Shown: positions 45,249 to 53,750, counted from the stretch's first letter. The stretch: 64,000 nucleotides of DNA from Mucilaginibacter_A sp964236465 (GCA_964236465.1 CAXSBZ010000005.1:76449-140448); one strand, 5' to 3'. The notes: generated by a model from the letters alone, not told the origin. Program-made: numbers and translations.

Positions 45249-46990
45249 TAAACATTCAATTTTTTTCTTTGGGCCAAAATATATTCGCTGGTACGCATAG
45301 ACAAAGCCAGGATCGTCCAGGTTGCGTTTTTATCGCCCTGCTGCACAAATGGTGCGGCATCTACCACAAAAAGGTTGTTGCAATCATGTGCCTGGCACCA
45401 TTTATTTAAAGCTGATTTCTTTGGATCATCGCCCATTCTTACCGTGCCAACTTCATGAATAATCTTGCCGGGTGCTTCCAAACCGTAATTGGTTTCCGGT
45501 CCTGGTATGTTTGAAGTGATGATTGCACCCATTTCGTGCATAATCGATTTAAACGTTTCTTGCATGTGTTTGGCCTGGTTAATTTCATCATTTGTCCATT
45601 TGTAATGAAAACGCAGCACCGGAATACCATATTTATCCACCACATCCGGATCAATTTCACAATAATTATCTGCTCTGGCAATCGCTGTTCCGCGCCCGGC
45701 CATTCCAACTTGCGTACCAAAGAAACGACGGTAATCATCCTTCAGCGAAGCACCAAAACCACCGGCTTCTTTCATTTTGCCATCGCGGCCCGGCACCAAT
45801 CCGTTCAAACCCTGAATGCCATTTGCAAAACCGTACGACGGCATGTGCATCCCGCCGCCATATTCGATATGGTAACCGCGCGGAAAATCAAGCTTTTTAT
45901 TATCCAGCCACCAAGGTGTATAAATGTGCACGCTGCCCACGCCATCTTCATTGTAGCGCTTGCGATCCATCAGCTGCGGCAAAAACCCGCCTAAACTTGC
46001 TCCGGTAGAATCATGGATGTACTTACCAACTACGCCGCTGTTGTTTGCCAAACCGTTTGGATGGCTGGCCGACCGGGAATTGAGCAGTAAACGCGCAGAT
46101 TCTCCGGCACTGGCACCTAGGATCACGATTTTGGCATTTACCTGATACTCCTGCAAATCATTTTTATCTACATAAGAAACGCCGGTTGCCAAACCATCTT
46201 TCCCCGTCAGCACTTCGCGAACCATAGCGTTGGTGATCACTTTCAGGTTTCCGGTTTTGATGGCCGGGATTACCAAACAAGAAGAAGCCGAAAAATCAGC
46301 ATAAACTTTGCAACTCCGGCCGCACTGTCCGCAATAAAAACAAACACCCCGGTCTTTATTGCCCGGCAAAGCTTCCGTCAGTACCGAACCTCGGCCCGGA
46401 ATAACTTTTATACCTGCTTTTTCTGCACCTTTTTTAATAAACAATTCATTTAAACGAGGCTTCGGCGGAGGCAGAAAAATGCCGTCGGGTTCATTTTCCA
46501 AACCTTCTTTGGTGCCGTAAACACCAATCAAGCGGTCAACTTTATCATAAAACGGCTTTACTTCGTCGTAAGTGATCGGCCAATCATCCGTCAGTCCGTC
46601 AATATGATGGCTTTTAAAATCATTCGGCCCCATCCGCAGCGAAATCCTGCCCCAATGGTTGGTACGGCCGCCCAACATCCGCGAACGAAACCAATTGAAT
46701 TCCGTTTTATCCTTTGTGGTATAGGGTTCGCCTTCCAATTCCCAACCGCCAAAAGCAGCATCAAAATCGCCAAACGGACGTACCGTGCTGGCACCTCTCC
46801 GCGGCGATTCATAAGGGAATTTAAGCTGATGCGAATCTTTCTGCGGATCGAAGAAAGGGCCGGCTTCCAGCATCAGCACCTTTAAACCGGCATTAGCCAG
46901 CACATAACCAGCCATGCCGCCACCGGCACCAGAGCCAACCACAACTGCATCATAAGTTGTACCGGATTTTTTGATTTGAAAATCACTCAT
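45248..46990 (-). CDS. GMC-family flavin oxidoreductase (sugar dehydrogenase)
   Basis: About 580 residues from ATG 46990 (MSDFQIKKSGTTYDAVVV); an upstream ATG at 47032 would add 14 residues before the conserved start. FAD-binding GSGAGGGMAGYVL follows the first strand, then MLGGRTNHWGR at about 116, and the C-terminal GMC pattern AHDCNNLFVVDAAPFVQQGDKNAT (in parts) at about 530-555. CxxCGxC-type cysteines (CFYCGQCGRSC at about 220) could bind a cluster or metal. It oxidises a sugar or polyol, passing electrons to the membrane with the subunit 3 protein; 3-keto-glycoside formation is a plausible reaction. Confidence 0.92.
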   Translation of the reverse strand: MSDFQIKKSGTTYDAVVVGSGAGGGMAGYVLANAGLKVLMLEAGPFFDPQKDSHQLKFPYESPRRGASTVRPFGDFDAAFGGWELEGEPYTTKDKTEFNWFRSRMLGGRTNHWGRISLRMGPNDFKSHHIDGLTDDWPITYDEVKPFYDKVDRLIGVYGTKEGLENEPDGIFLPPPKPRLNELFIKKGAEKAGIKVIPGRGSVLTEALPGNKDRGVCFYCGQCGRSCKVYADFSASSCLVIPAIKTGNLKVITNAMVREVLTGKDGLATGVSYVDKNDLQEYQVNAKIVILGASAGESARLLLNSRSASHPNGLANNSGVVGKYIHDSTGASLGGFLPQLMDRKRYNEDGVGSVHIYTPWWLDNKKLDFPRGYHIEYGGGMHMPSYGFANGIQGLNGLVPGRDGKMKEAGGFGASLKDDYRRFFGTQVGMAGRGTAIARADNYCEIDPDVVDKYGIPVLRFHYKWTNDEINQAKHMQETFKSIMHEMGAIITSNIPGPETNYGLEAPGKIIHEVGTVRMGDDPKKSALNKWCQAHDCNNLFVVDAAPFVQQGDKNATWTILALSMRTSEYILAQRKKLNV

Positions 46991-47045
46991 ATTTTTAAAG
47001 CTATCGGCCTTAAGCAACCAGCTATCAGCCATTAAATTTACCTGA

Positions 47046-47057
47046 TAAAAGAAGTAT
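47046..47057 (+). repeat. Dispersed motif variant between GMC and DUF1080 genes
   Basis: TAAAAGAAGTAT with one mismatch, preceded by ACCTGA. Separates two minus-strand genes of the sugar-oxidation cluster. Confidence 0.7.
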
Positions 47058-47061
47058 CGGT

Positions 47062-47760
47062 TTAAAGTTCTTTAATCATAATGTTACGAAAAGCAACTTC
47101 ATGACCATGATCCTGCAAAGCAATATGGCCTTTCGGATATTTGGCAAAATTTTTCCAGGTTTTAAACTTGCTGTTGTTGATCAATGTTTCCCATTCCGGG
47201 CTGCCCATCTGCGTTTCCACGATTTTTGTACCGTTCAGGAAAAAAGTTAAATGGCCTTTATCCTTGCGCAATTTCACCATGTTCCACTCGCCTGCAGGTT
47301 TTGCCACATCGGTGGTTGGCGCTTTCATATCATACAAAGAACCAGCTAGATGAGTCGCTTTTTTATTGTCTTCGGCACCTTTATTGTCCAAAACTTGCAT
47401 CTCAATCCCGGTATCATACGTAGCACCAAAAGCCGGGTCTTCATGCACGCCAAAAATAATCCCGCTGTTTCCTTCCGCAGAAATTTTCCATTCCACAGCC
47501 AGCTCAAAGTTTTCATATTCTTTGTCCGTCAGCAAATCACCCTGCCCGCCCGCTTTCGGATCGAGTTGCAGAGCACCATCCGTAACTTTCCAGGCAGGTT
47601 CTGTTTTTTGTTTGAGATAAGAATGCCAGCCATCCGTGTTTTTTCCGTTAAATAGCAAAGTATAGCCTTGCTGCTTTTCAGTTTTAGTCAGCTGGTTTTG
47701 GGCGGAAGCAAAACTGGTTGAAATAGCAATCAGGGAAAGATTTAAAAAAAATGTTTTCAT
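47062..47760 (-). CDS. Secreted DUF1080 protein (3-keto-disaccharide hydrolase-like)
   Basis: A 232-residue protein from ATG 47760, where the signal peptide MKTFFLNLSLIAISTSFASA begins; the longer open frame to 47811 adds residues before the signal. The domain is the jelly-roll DUF1080: TLLFNGKNTDGWHSY, LLTDKEYENFELAVEWK, SAEGNSGIIFGVHED and a C-terminal GHIALQDHG. Relatives hydrolyse 3-keto-glycosides, which fits the sugar oxidase encoded downstream on the same strand. Periplasmic or outer-membrane location is likely. Confidence 0.92.
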   Translation of the reverse strand: MKTFFLNLSLIAISTSFASAQNQLTKTEKQQGYTLLFNGKNTDGWHSYLKQKTEPAWKVTDGALQLDPKAGGQGDLLTDKEYENFELAVEWKISAEGNSGIIFGVHEDPAFGATYDTGIEMQVLDNKGAEDNKKATHLAGSLYDMKAPTTDVAKPAGEWNMVKLRKDKGHLTFFLNGTKIVETQMGSPEWETLINNSKFKTWKNFAKYPKGHIALQDHGHEVAFRNIMIKEL

Positions 47761-47795
47761 GAAGTTGATGTATTTAGGTTTTGATGGTTGAAGCC

Positions 47796-47825
47796 GTGCT
47801 TCTTTTATCACATAAAAAACAGCAT
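47796..47825. repeat. Hairpin of two imperfect dispersed-motif copies
   Basis: One GA-form half and one AC-form half face each other across a short spacer, like the hairpin at 6423-6452. It lies 36 bp upstream of the DUF1080 start and so could act in its leader or promoter. Confidence 0.65.
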
Positions 47826-47870
47826 TTTTATTGACGTTTTAAAATGATTTTGATATTAATTTTTTACGGC

Positions 47871-47882
47871 TAAAAGAAGCAT
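47871..47882 (+). repeat. Dispersed motif, GA form
   Basis: TAAAAGAAGCAT preceded by TTTTACGGC. Exact copy in the divergent gap. Confidence 0.85.
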
Positions 47883-48085
47883 TTTTTAACCGTTTGTTTT
47901 TAATAATAGGTAATAAACATTTAAAACTGATTATAAAACGCAATTAAGTTATAAATTATACGCCAATATCTACCGCAATAAAGGTATTGAATTAAAGAAG
48001 TTACACTGCTGGTGCTCCGAGCGCAAAACATCGGTTCATTTTTTGCGTAAAATTTAACACTTTTGTACGTAAAGCAACCCTCCGC

Positions 48086-48394
48086 ATGGACGCACCCGGC
48101 CAAATCTATTTTTTCCAGATGCTGTTGCTTTTGCTGCTGATGGGCGTTTGCACCGTTTGGATAGGCCGCTTACTACAATGGATTTTACTGCGAAAAAGAG
48201 TTCCAAGAAAAAAAATTTTTTCTATCCTGATCGTTTCTCTGGTGATCTCGTACCTGCTCACTTTGCTGGCCTGGTTTTGCTGGCCGCACCCGGAGGCACC
48301 AATGTGGGGCATCTTTTTTCTGCCAGCTGTTGTGGCTGAAATCCTGATTTTGATTGGTACAGTCCTCATTTTTAAAGAACAAAGACGTACATGA
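48086..48394 (+). CDS. Small membrane protein of unknown function
   Basis: A 102-residue protein with three hydrophobic segments (about 8-30, 44-66 and 74-94) and a positively charged loop RKRVPRKKIF, placing that loop in the cytoplasm. No family recognised. Its stop overlaps the aroK ATG by 4 bp, so the two are co-translated; a functional link to shikimate kinase is not known. Confidence 0.7.
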   Translation: MDAPGQIYFFQMLLLLLLMGVCTVWIGRLLQWILLRKRVPRKKIFSILIVSLVISYLLTLLAWFCWPHPEAPMWGIFFLPAVVAEILILIGTVLIFKEQRRT

Positions 48395-48900
48395 GCCTAG
48401 TTTTTTTGATCGGTTTTATGGGATGCGGCAAAACTACGCATGGCCGCAAACTGGCCAATTTTTTAAAAGTTGGGTTTGTGGATTTGGATGAAATTTTTGA
48501 ACGTAAAAATGGTTCAATCAGCAATTATTTTACTGTTTTCGGAGAAGAAAATTTCCGTTTGAAAGAATCTGAAATCTTAAAAAACACGGTTTATCCTGAA
48601 AATGCCATCGTTTCTACCGGCGGCGGCTTGCCTATTTTTTTTGATAACCTGGATTGGATGAAGCAGAACGGAACCGTCATTTATTTACAAGTTCCGCCGG
48701 GCATTATTGCAGCACGGATGGAAAACGCCAAAACCGAACGGCCGCTACTTCAACATAAAACCGGCGAAGAACTATTGCAATTTATCACACAAAAACTGGC
48801 CGAACGGGAATTATTTTATCAGCAAGCACAAATAATTGCTGATGGTGTGGGCTTAACACCAAGAAAACTGGCGGATCTTTTGGTATATCCATCAAATTGA
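48391..48900 (+). CDS. aroK: Shikimate kinase
   Basis: A 169-residue protein that phosphorylates shikimate in aromatic amino acid synthesis. P-loop FMGCGKTTHGRKLA at about 9-22 (Cys where many have Ser), the substrate aspartate in FVDLDEIFE at about 31, FRLKESEIL at about 54 and STGGGLPIF at about 73. The LID arginine is in AKTERPLL. Full length. Translationally coupled to the small membrane protein upstream. Confidence 0.95.
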   Translation: MSLVFLIGFMGCGKTTHGRKLANFLKVGFVDLDEIFERKNGSISNYFTVFGEENFRLKESEILKNTVYPENAIVSTGGGLPIFFDNLDWMKQNGTVIYLQVPPGIIAARMENAKTERPLLQHKTGEELLQFITQKLAERELFYQQAQIIADGVGLTPRKLADLLVYPSN

Positions 48901-48919
48901 AATACCAATTTTAGGTCGA

Positions 48920-48931
48920 TAAAAACAGTAT
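48920..48931 (+). repeat. Dispersed motif variant, AC form, with full flank
   Basis: TAAAAACAGTAT, one mismatch, preceded by TTTTAGGTCGA, 19 bp after the aroK stop. Confidence 0.75.
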
Positions 48932-48953
48932 CCGTTAACTTGTTTTACGCTTT

Positions 48954-49034
48954 GTCATCCTGATTTTGTTTCAGGATCTCTCTAGCAATACCTTTATTTT
49001 TTTAATAAAGTGCCGAAACAAGTTCGGCATGGCC
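48954..49034. repeat. REP-like palindromic element, second family
   Basis: GTCATCCTGATTTTGTTTCA and, on the opposite strand at the right end, CATGCCGAACTTGTTTCGGC are imperfect inverted copies, each with an internal palindrome (CCTGA..TCAGG and GCCGA..TCGGC). About 81 bp, non-coding. I recall near-identical GTCATCCTGA...TTTCAGGATCT sequences as widespread in Bacteroidota genomes. Confidence 0.75.
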
Positions 49035-49173
49035 AAAACAAACTAAATTAACCGCTTTTTAAAATCTCAGCAGTTGATCGCTAATAGCTTTTTCACTATT
49101 TTTCTTTTTTCTAAAACCCGGCAGGCATCTTGCTGTTATGCTTGCTGAATATTATCATTAAAAACCCATTATT

Positions 49174-49548
49174 ATGATTACAGACGACATTAAAAAAGCA
49201 ACAGATACAGTAAAAGAAACGCTAACGCCAATTAGCGAAGAATTTAAGAAAGTAACGGATACAATAAAGGATACGTTATTACCGGAAAACCCAAATGCAA
49301 ATGTTGGCAAAACAGACCGTATTATTTCTGTAGGGACTGGAGCTTATATTTTTTTTAAGGGTGTTACCAATTTGTTTTCAAGCCCAATTTTGGCTTTAAC
49401 AGAAGTTGGCGTTGGCGCGGCTTTATTGCACCGCGGAATCACCGGGAATTGCGAAATCAAAAAAATTGTTGATGGTGCAGATGATACTCATGAAATGGAT
49501 GTAGCACATGCTTATCCTTACCCATCAGATTCAGTTTCACAATTGTAA
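49174..49548 (+). CDS. Small protein with a YgaP/DUF2892-like membrane domain
   Basis: A 124-residue protein. Residues 1-45 are charged and helical (DDIKKATDTVKETLTPISEE), and residues about 50-100 read DRIISVGTGAYIFFKGVTNL and GVGAALLHRGITGNCEI, the pattern of the DUF2892/YgaP-type two-helix membrane domain. Similar proteins in this phylum respond to stress, but no direct evidence exists here. Single gene with a strong terminator. Confidence 0.7.
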   Translation: MITDDIKKATDTVKETLTPISEEFKKVTDTIKDTLLPENPNANVGKTDRIISVGTGAYIFFKGVTNLFSSPILALTEVGVGAALLHRGITGNCEIKKIVDGADDTHEMDVAHAYPYPSDSVSQL

Positions 49549-49564
49549 CGCAGCTTTTAAATTT

Positions 49565-49600
49565 AAAAAGGATATTTTCTGTACAGAAAATATCCTTTTT
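49565..49600. terminator. 36-bp perfect palindrome, bidirectional terminator
   Basis: AAAAAGGATATTTTCTGT is followed directly by its reverse complement, with no loop, centred on TGTACA. The T-rich ends serve both strands. It lies 17 bp after the DUF2892-like gene. Confidence 0.8.
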
Positions 49601-49742
49601 TTATGTTTTGTCAAACCTAAAATCAGCTTTATAATAACTGATTGAAATCCAACCGTTCTTCTTCAGAACCAGTATATTAAAATATTACAGCCACTTCTTA
49701 AAACTTGCTAGAATTAAAGCTTTGCAATTAATAGTTGCAATC

Positions 49743-49754
49743 ATGCTTCTTTTA
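49743..49754 (-). repeat. Dispersed motif, GA form, 3' of the zinc metallopeptidase gene
   Basis: ATGCTTCTTTTA followed by TCGGTAT, 37 bp before the stop-side boundary of the minus-strand gene. Exact copy. Confidence 0.85.
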
Positions 49755-49791
49755 TCGGTATAAATTTTGTTTTCAAAAAAAATTGATTTCC

Positions 49792-50676
49792 TTACAAAGC
49801 ACCTTCTGCAAAAGTATTTCCTTGTTTGATGTCGCCGGTTTCATAACCTTTTTTAAACCAGTACATCCGTTGGGCAGAAGTGCCATGCGTAAAAGAATCC
49901 GGAGAAATGTGCCCGGTTGATTCCTGCTGCAAGCGGTCATCACCAATGGCGTTGGCAGCCGTTAAAGCAGATTCGATATCGCCCGGCTCGATTACGCTTT
50001 GGTTATCACTGTTTTTCAATTGTGCCTCGTAATGCGCCCAAACACCGGCATAAAAATCTGCCTGCAATTCCAGCTTGACAGACATTTTATTGTAATCTGT
50101 CTCGCTCATTTGCTGCCGCATCTGGTCCATTTTGGCAGAAACGCCAAACAGGTTTTGAACGTGATGGCCAACTTCATGCGCAATTACATAGGCTTTTGCA
50201 AAATCACCACCGGCATGAAAACGGTTGCTCAGTTCATCAAAAAAACCAAAATCGAGATATACTTTCCGATCAGCCGGGCAATAAAACGGACCGGTTGCTG
50301 AACTTGCCATGCCGCAGCCCGAAGCATCAACAGAGTTTTGAAAATGTACTAATTTTGGTTTTTCAAAAGTTTTGCCCATACCGGCAAAAATTTTAATCCA
50401 GGTAGTATCAACATCTTTCAAAATTACCCTTGCAAAACGCAGGTTCGTACTATCACTTTGGCTTAATTGCGATGGTGCAGATTGCTGCGTGGTTTGCTGC
50501 TGCTGATCTCCGCCAACCTGATTTAAAAGCTGTGTTGGATTATAACCCGTAAAAAGGTAAATCACAAAACCAACAATACCGATTATGCCGCCGCCAATGC
50601 CCAAACCCTGGCCGCCGCCACCGCCAGATCCGCCATCTTCAACATCGTTACTTTCTTCTCTTCCTAACCAACGCAT
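49792..50676 (-). CDS. Neutral zinc metallopeptidase, YpfJ family
   Basis: A 294-residue protein with a short cytoplasmic start, a glycine-rich stretch, one membrane segment (IIGIVGFVIYLFTG at about 30-45) and a catalytic domain. The zinc-binding motif is AYVIAHEVGHHVQNL at about 162-176; FYCPADRKVYLDFGFF and QADFYAGVWAHY at about 205-220 complete the family pattern. Substrate unknown; it is anchored in the inner membrane facing the periplasm. Confidence 0.93.
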   Translation of the reverse strand: MRWLGREESNDVEDGGSGGGGGQGLGIGGGIIGIVGFVIYLFTGYNPTQLLNQVGGDQQQQTTQQSAPSQLSQSDSTNLRFARVILKDVDTTWIKIFAGMGKTFEKPKLVHFQNSVDASGCGMASSATGPFYCPADRKVYLDFGFFDELSNRFHAGGDFAKAYVIAHEVGHHVQNLFGVSAKMDQMRQQMSETDYNKMSVKLELQADFYAGVWAHYEAQLKNSDNQSVIEPGDIESALTAANAIGDDRLQQESTGHISPDSFTHGTSAQRMYWFKKGYETGDIKQGNTFAEGAL

Positions 50677-50736
50677 AATTTTTGTTTTTAAATTTGAAAT
50701 TTTTTAACAATATTACTGATTTCCAGTTTTAATTCA

Positions 50737-50780
50737 ATGCTTCTTTTATCGGCCTAAAAATAGGTTGATAAAAGAAGCAT
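50737..50780. repeat. Complete palindromic dispersed element
   Basis: ATGCTTCTTTTATC at 50737-50750 and GATAAAAGAAGCAT at 50767-50780 flank GGCCTAAAAATAGGTT, in which CCTA and TAGG pair. The whole 44 bp is therefore one near-perfect palindrome made of two extended motif copies. It adjoins the stop of the asparaginase gene (TGA at 50783-50781) and probably ends its transcript. Confidence 0.88.
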
Positions 50781-51800
50781 TCAACTGATCGTAATTTCTC
50801 CGCACAAACTGGTTTCTATCAACCGGGCAATTTCTGCCGGATCATCATATCTGCCCAAAACATACATCAGTTTGGTTACTGCGGATTCAAAAGTCATATC
50901 GTAACCGCTCAAAACGCCCATGTCTTTCAGCTGTTTACTGGTTTCATATCGGCCCAACTCTACAGTGCCAACTTTGCATTGAGAAATATCTAAAATCACT
51001 TTGCCTTTTTTAATTACTTTTTTCAAGGCTTTGATAAACCACTCGTCCGTCGTTGTATTTCCGGCCCCAAAAGTTTCCATCACAAAAGCTTTTGCATCTG
51101 CTTTCAAAATGCTTTCAACCGTTTTTTGGCTGATACCAGGATATAATTTCAGCACGGCAATATCGGCATACATATTTTTGTGCACCTGAAAAGGCTGCTC
51201 TGTTGCCTGCAAAACAAAAGCTTCATTAAAGCTGAGGTGAACGCCGGCCTCAGCCAAAACGGGATAGTTGGGCGAACGGAAAGCTTCAAATTTTGACGAA
51301 TTGTATTTGAACGAACGGTTGCCGCGGAAAAGCTGCGAATCAAAATAAATACAAACTTCGGGCACCAAAGCTTTACCGTTTTTTTGGGAAGCCGCAATTT
51401 CTAAAGAAGTGATCAGGTTTTCTTTGGCATCGGTACGTATCTGGCTGATAGGCAGCTGTGAACCTGTCAGCACAACCGGTTTGCTCAAACCTTCCAGCAT
51501 AAAACTCAATGCCGAAGCCGTAAAAGCCATCGTATCTGAGCCATGCAGGATCACAAAGCCTTCATAATCGTTATAATTTGTTTCGATCAGCGTTGCAATT
51601 TCTACCCAGATTTCGGGCTTCATGTTAGACGAATCAATGATCGGATCAAAAGAATGTACCGTCAGCTGGTAATTGAGCCGGGCCAGCTCCGGCACGTTCA
51701 GCATAATTTGGTTAAAATCAAACGGACGGAGCATCTGCGTTGACGGGTCGTTTACCATTCCGATGGTTCCGCCAGTATAGATGATGAGGATGTTCGTCAT
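50781..51800 (-). CDS. ansA: Type I L-asparaginase
   Basis: A 339-residue cytoplasmic protein without signal peptide. The two catalytic threonine motifs are present: IIYTGGTIGM at the N terminus and VILHGSDTMAFTASAL at about 82-97. FDPIIDSSNMKPEIW at about 50 fits the type I group. It hydrolyses asparagine to aspartate and ammonia. ATG at 51800, 47 bp after the tatD-like gene stop on the same strand. Confidence 0.95.
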   Translation of the reverse strand: MTNILIIYTGGTIGMVNDPSTQMLRPFDFNQIMLNVPELARLNYQLTVHSFDPIIDSSNMKPEIWVEIATLIETNYNDYEGFVILHGSDTMAFTASALSFMLEGLSKPVVLTGSQLPISQIRTDAKENLITSLEIAASQKNGKALVPEVCIYFDSQLFRGNRSFKYNSSKFEAFRSPNYPVLAEAGVHLSFNEAFVLQATEQPFQVHKNMYADIAVLKLYPGISQKTVESILKADAKAFVMETFGAGNTTTDEWFIKALKKVIKKGKVILDISQCKVGTVELGRYETSKQLKDMGVLSGYDMTFESAVTKLMYVLGRYDDPAEIARLIETSLCGEITIS

Positions 51801-51847
51801 AACAAAGCGATGGATTGATAAAGCATTGATTCTTAAATTACTATCAA

Positions 51848-52615
51848 CTAAATTCCGAAAACTTTTTCCGAATTCAGTGTGGTTGTTTCGGCTATTTTTT
51901 CTACCGGCTGCTGGTGCAGATCGGCTATTTTTTGTGCAATATAAGTTAAATAAGCACTTTCATTCGGTTTTCCACGAAAAGGCACAGGCGGTAAATATGG
52001 CGAATCGGTTTCCAGCACCAAATATTTCGGGTCTATTTGCTGCACCACTTTATCCAAACCAGCATTTTTATAAGTCACCACGCCGCCGATCCCCAGGAAA
52101 AAACCCAATTCGATAATTTGATTGGCCTGCTCCAGATCACCCGAAAAACAATGGAAAATACCACGTAATTTCTCGTCGCGTTCTTCCTTCAATATCGAAA
52201 AAACCTCGTTAAAAGCAGCACGGCAATGGATGACGATGGGCAGCGATGCTTCTTTTGCCCAGGTAATTTGCGCACGAAAAGCCGCCTGCTGCTCGGCCAG
52301 CAAATCCTGCGACCAGTACAAATCAATACCGATCTCGCCAACAGCATAATATTTTTGATCGCCCCAAAGTTCTTTAATCGTTTGCAATTCGGTTTCCCAA
52401 TTTTTGGTAACGCTGCAAGGATGCAAACCCAGCATCGGAAAACAGTTTTGCGGATAAGCTTGGACCAAATCCGCCACCATCGGAACGGAAGCAGCATCTA
52501 CATTTGGCAAAAACAAACGGGTGATTTGCTGATCCAAACAACGCTGCATCATGGCGTTTCGGGCGGCATCATCGGCCTCATAATATAAATGCGTGTGGGT
52601 ATCGGTCAGGACCAT
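51848..52615 (-). CDS. TatD-family metal-dependent hydrolase
   Basis: A 255-residue TIM-barrel protein. Metal ligands are visible in LTDTHTHLYY at the N terminus, VGEIGIDLYW at about 92, PIVIHCRAAF at about 126 and GIFHCFSGD at about 150; ETDSPYLPP at about 197 is the final family motif. TatD proteins act as 3'-5' DNases or deoxyribonucleases in repair. One-mismatch motif copy at 52246-52257 (WAKEAS). Confidence 0.94.
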   Translation of the reverse strand: MVLTDTHTHLYYEADDAARNAMMQRCLDQQITRLFLPNVDAASVPMVADLVQAYPQNCFPMLGLHPCSVTKNWETELQTIKELWGDQKYYAVGEIGIDLYWSQDLLAEQQAAFRAQITWAKEASLPIVIHCRAAFNEVFSILKEERDEKLRGIFHCFSGDLEQANQIIELGFFLGIGGVVTYKNAGLDKVVQQIDPKYLVLETDSPYLPPVPFRGKPNESAYLTYIAQKIADLHQQPVEKIAETTTLNSEKVFGI

Positions 52616-52628
52616 CGTTTCAAAACTA

Positions 52629-52664
52629 AAAAAAAATGCCTCCTGTTGGTTACAGAAGGCATGT
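52629..52664 (-). terminator. Terminator of the FKBP operon
   Basis: ATGCCTCCTGT and ACAGAAGGCAT pair with one mismatch around TGGTT; on the minus strand a run of T follows. It lies just past the stop of the first isomerase gene at 52670. Confidence 0.75.
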
Positions 52665-52669
52665 TTTGC

Positions 52670-53743
52670 TTATTTTTTCTTTGCAACAACCGGCTTTTTG
52701 ACTGATTTTTTGCCTGATGCTTTTTTTATCAGTGTTTTTTTGGTGTCTGAAACATTAGCAACGAAATTATTGAATCTTATTTCTGTTTCTCCTGGTTTTA
52801 AATGCACAACTATGGGCTTAGCAGGTTTGCTATGTTTGATGCTAAGAATTTGCACATCAAAAACCAGCGGACTATAAGGCGCAATATCTGCTCCGGCACC
52901 GCGCTCGGCGTAAGCTAATTTTGAGGGAATAATCAGCCGTGCTTTTGATCCCTGATTTAGCAATAAAAAACCTTCATCCCAACCGGGGATCACATCTCCG
53001 TGTTTTACCACAAACTGAAACGGTTCGTATGGCCGGCCGGGTTGCAGTACGCCGGCTTTTTGCGCTTCGTCTTGTAAATTGGTATCAAAAACTTTTCCGT
53101 CCAAAGTGCGGCCGATATAATTAACCAGCAAAGTATCACCGGGTAAAGGTTTTGGTTTGATTGATGATGTTAAAACCTGATAATACAAACCGGAAGCTGT
53201 TTTTTTGGCGGGAGGATTTAAAGCGGCTATATATTTGGCAACGCGTTCCGATTCCACGGCTTTCAACTTTTCATTTCCTTCAGCGATCTTTGCTTCCGCA
53301 GCTTTCCGTTCTGCCATAGCCTGATCCAATGATTGTATTTTTTCAATTTTCAGCAAATAAATTACAGAAGCACCTTTGGCCATAAAAGGCGGCCGCTGGT
53401 CTTCGCGGTTTTTAAAAAGGGAATCCGCAGGGATTGTGATCCGTACACTGTCTTTCAAAGCCAGCTGCGGGAAAATATCCATTAGATCATCAACCGATTG
53501 TGAAGCCTGAACCTGCGTGGTAAACGGTTTGCCACGCTGGTAACTGCTCATCAACATCGAATCTTTTTCGGTTTTGATGCTGAGGTTAAAAGTGATAACA
53601 TCATTTAGCTTGATGCGATCGCCGGGATGCGCAGCCACAATTTGGTAGCGTGCTCCTTTTACCGTAGTTTTTATCGGGCTTTGGGCCTGGACTGCTCCGC
53701 AGAAAGCAAACAGCAAACCGGAAATGAGATAGCGAAATTTCAT
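52670..53743 (-). CDS. Secreted FKBP-type peptidyl-prolyl isomerase
   Basis: A 357-residue protein with a signal peptide (MKFRYLISGLLFAFCGAVQA). The FKBP domain lies at about 185-310: SGLYYQVLTS, GDTLLVNYIGRTLDGKVFDT, VIPGWDEGFLLLNQGSKARL and PSKLAYAERG. The C-terminal tail is lysine-rich. It speeds proline isomerisation of exported proteins. A second, similar gene follows upstream on the same strand, so the pair arose by duplication. One-mismatch motif copy at 52717-52728. Confidence 0.93.
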   Translation of the reverse strand: MKFRYLISGLLFAFCGAVQAQSPIKTTVKGARYQIVAAHPGDRIKLNDVITFNLSIKTEKDSMLMSSYQRGKPFTTQVQASQSVDDLMDIFPQLALKDSVRITIPADSLFKNREDQRPPFMAKGASVIYLLKIEKIQSLDQAMAERKAAEAKIAEGNEKLKAVESERVAKYIAALNPPAKKTASGLYYQVLTSSIKPKPLPGDTLLVNYIGRTLDGKVFDTNLQDEAQKAGVLQPGRPYEPFQFVVKHGDVIPGWDEGFLLLNQGSKARLIIPSKLAYAERGAGADIAPYSPLVFDVQILSIKHSKPAKPIVVHLKPGETEIRFNNFVANVSDTKKTLIKKASGKKSVKKPVVAKKK

Positions 53744-53750
53744 ATGGTTG

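Larger units (their letters stand above)
47761..48085. other. 325-bp divergent gap with motif hairpin
   Basis: Holds GTGCTTCTTTTA (47796-47807, one mismatch) facing AAAAAACAGCAT (47814-47825, one mismatch), which together fold into a hairpin with a CAC loop, and an exact GA-form copy at 47871-47882. No promoter box pair could be assigned. No gene is supported. Confidence 0.75.
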
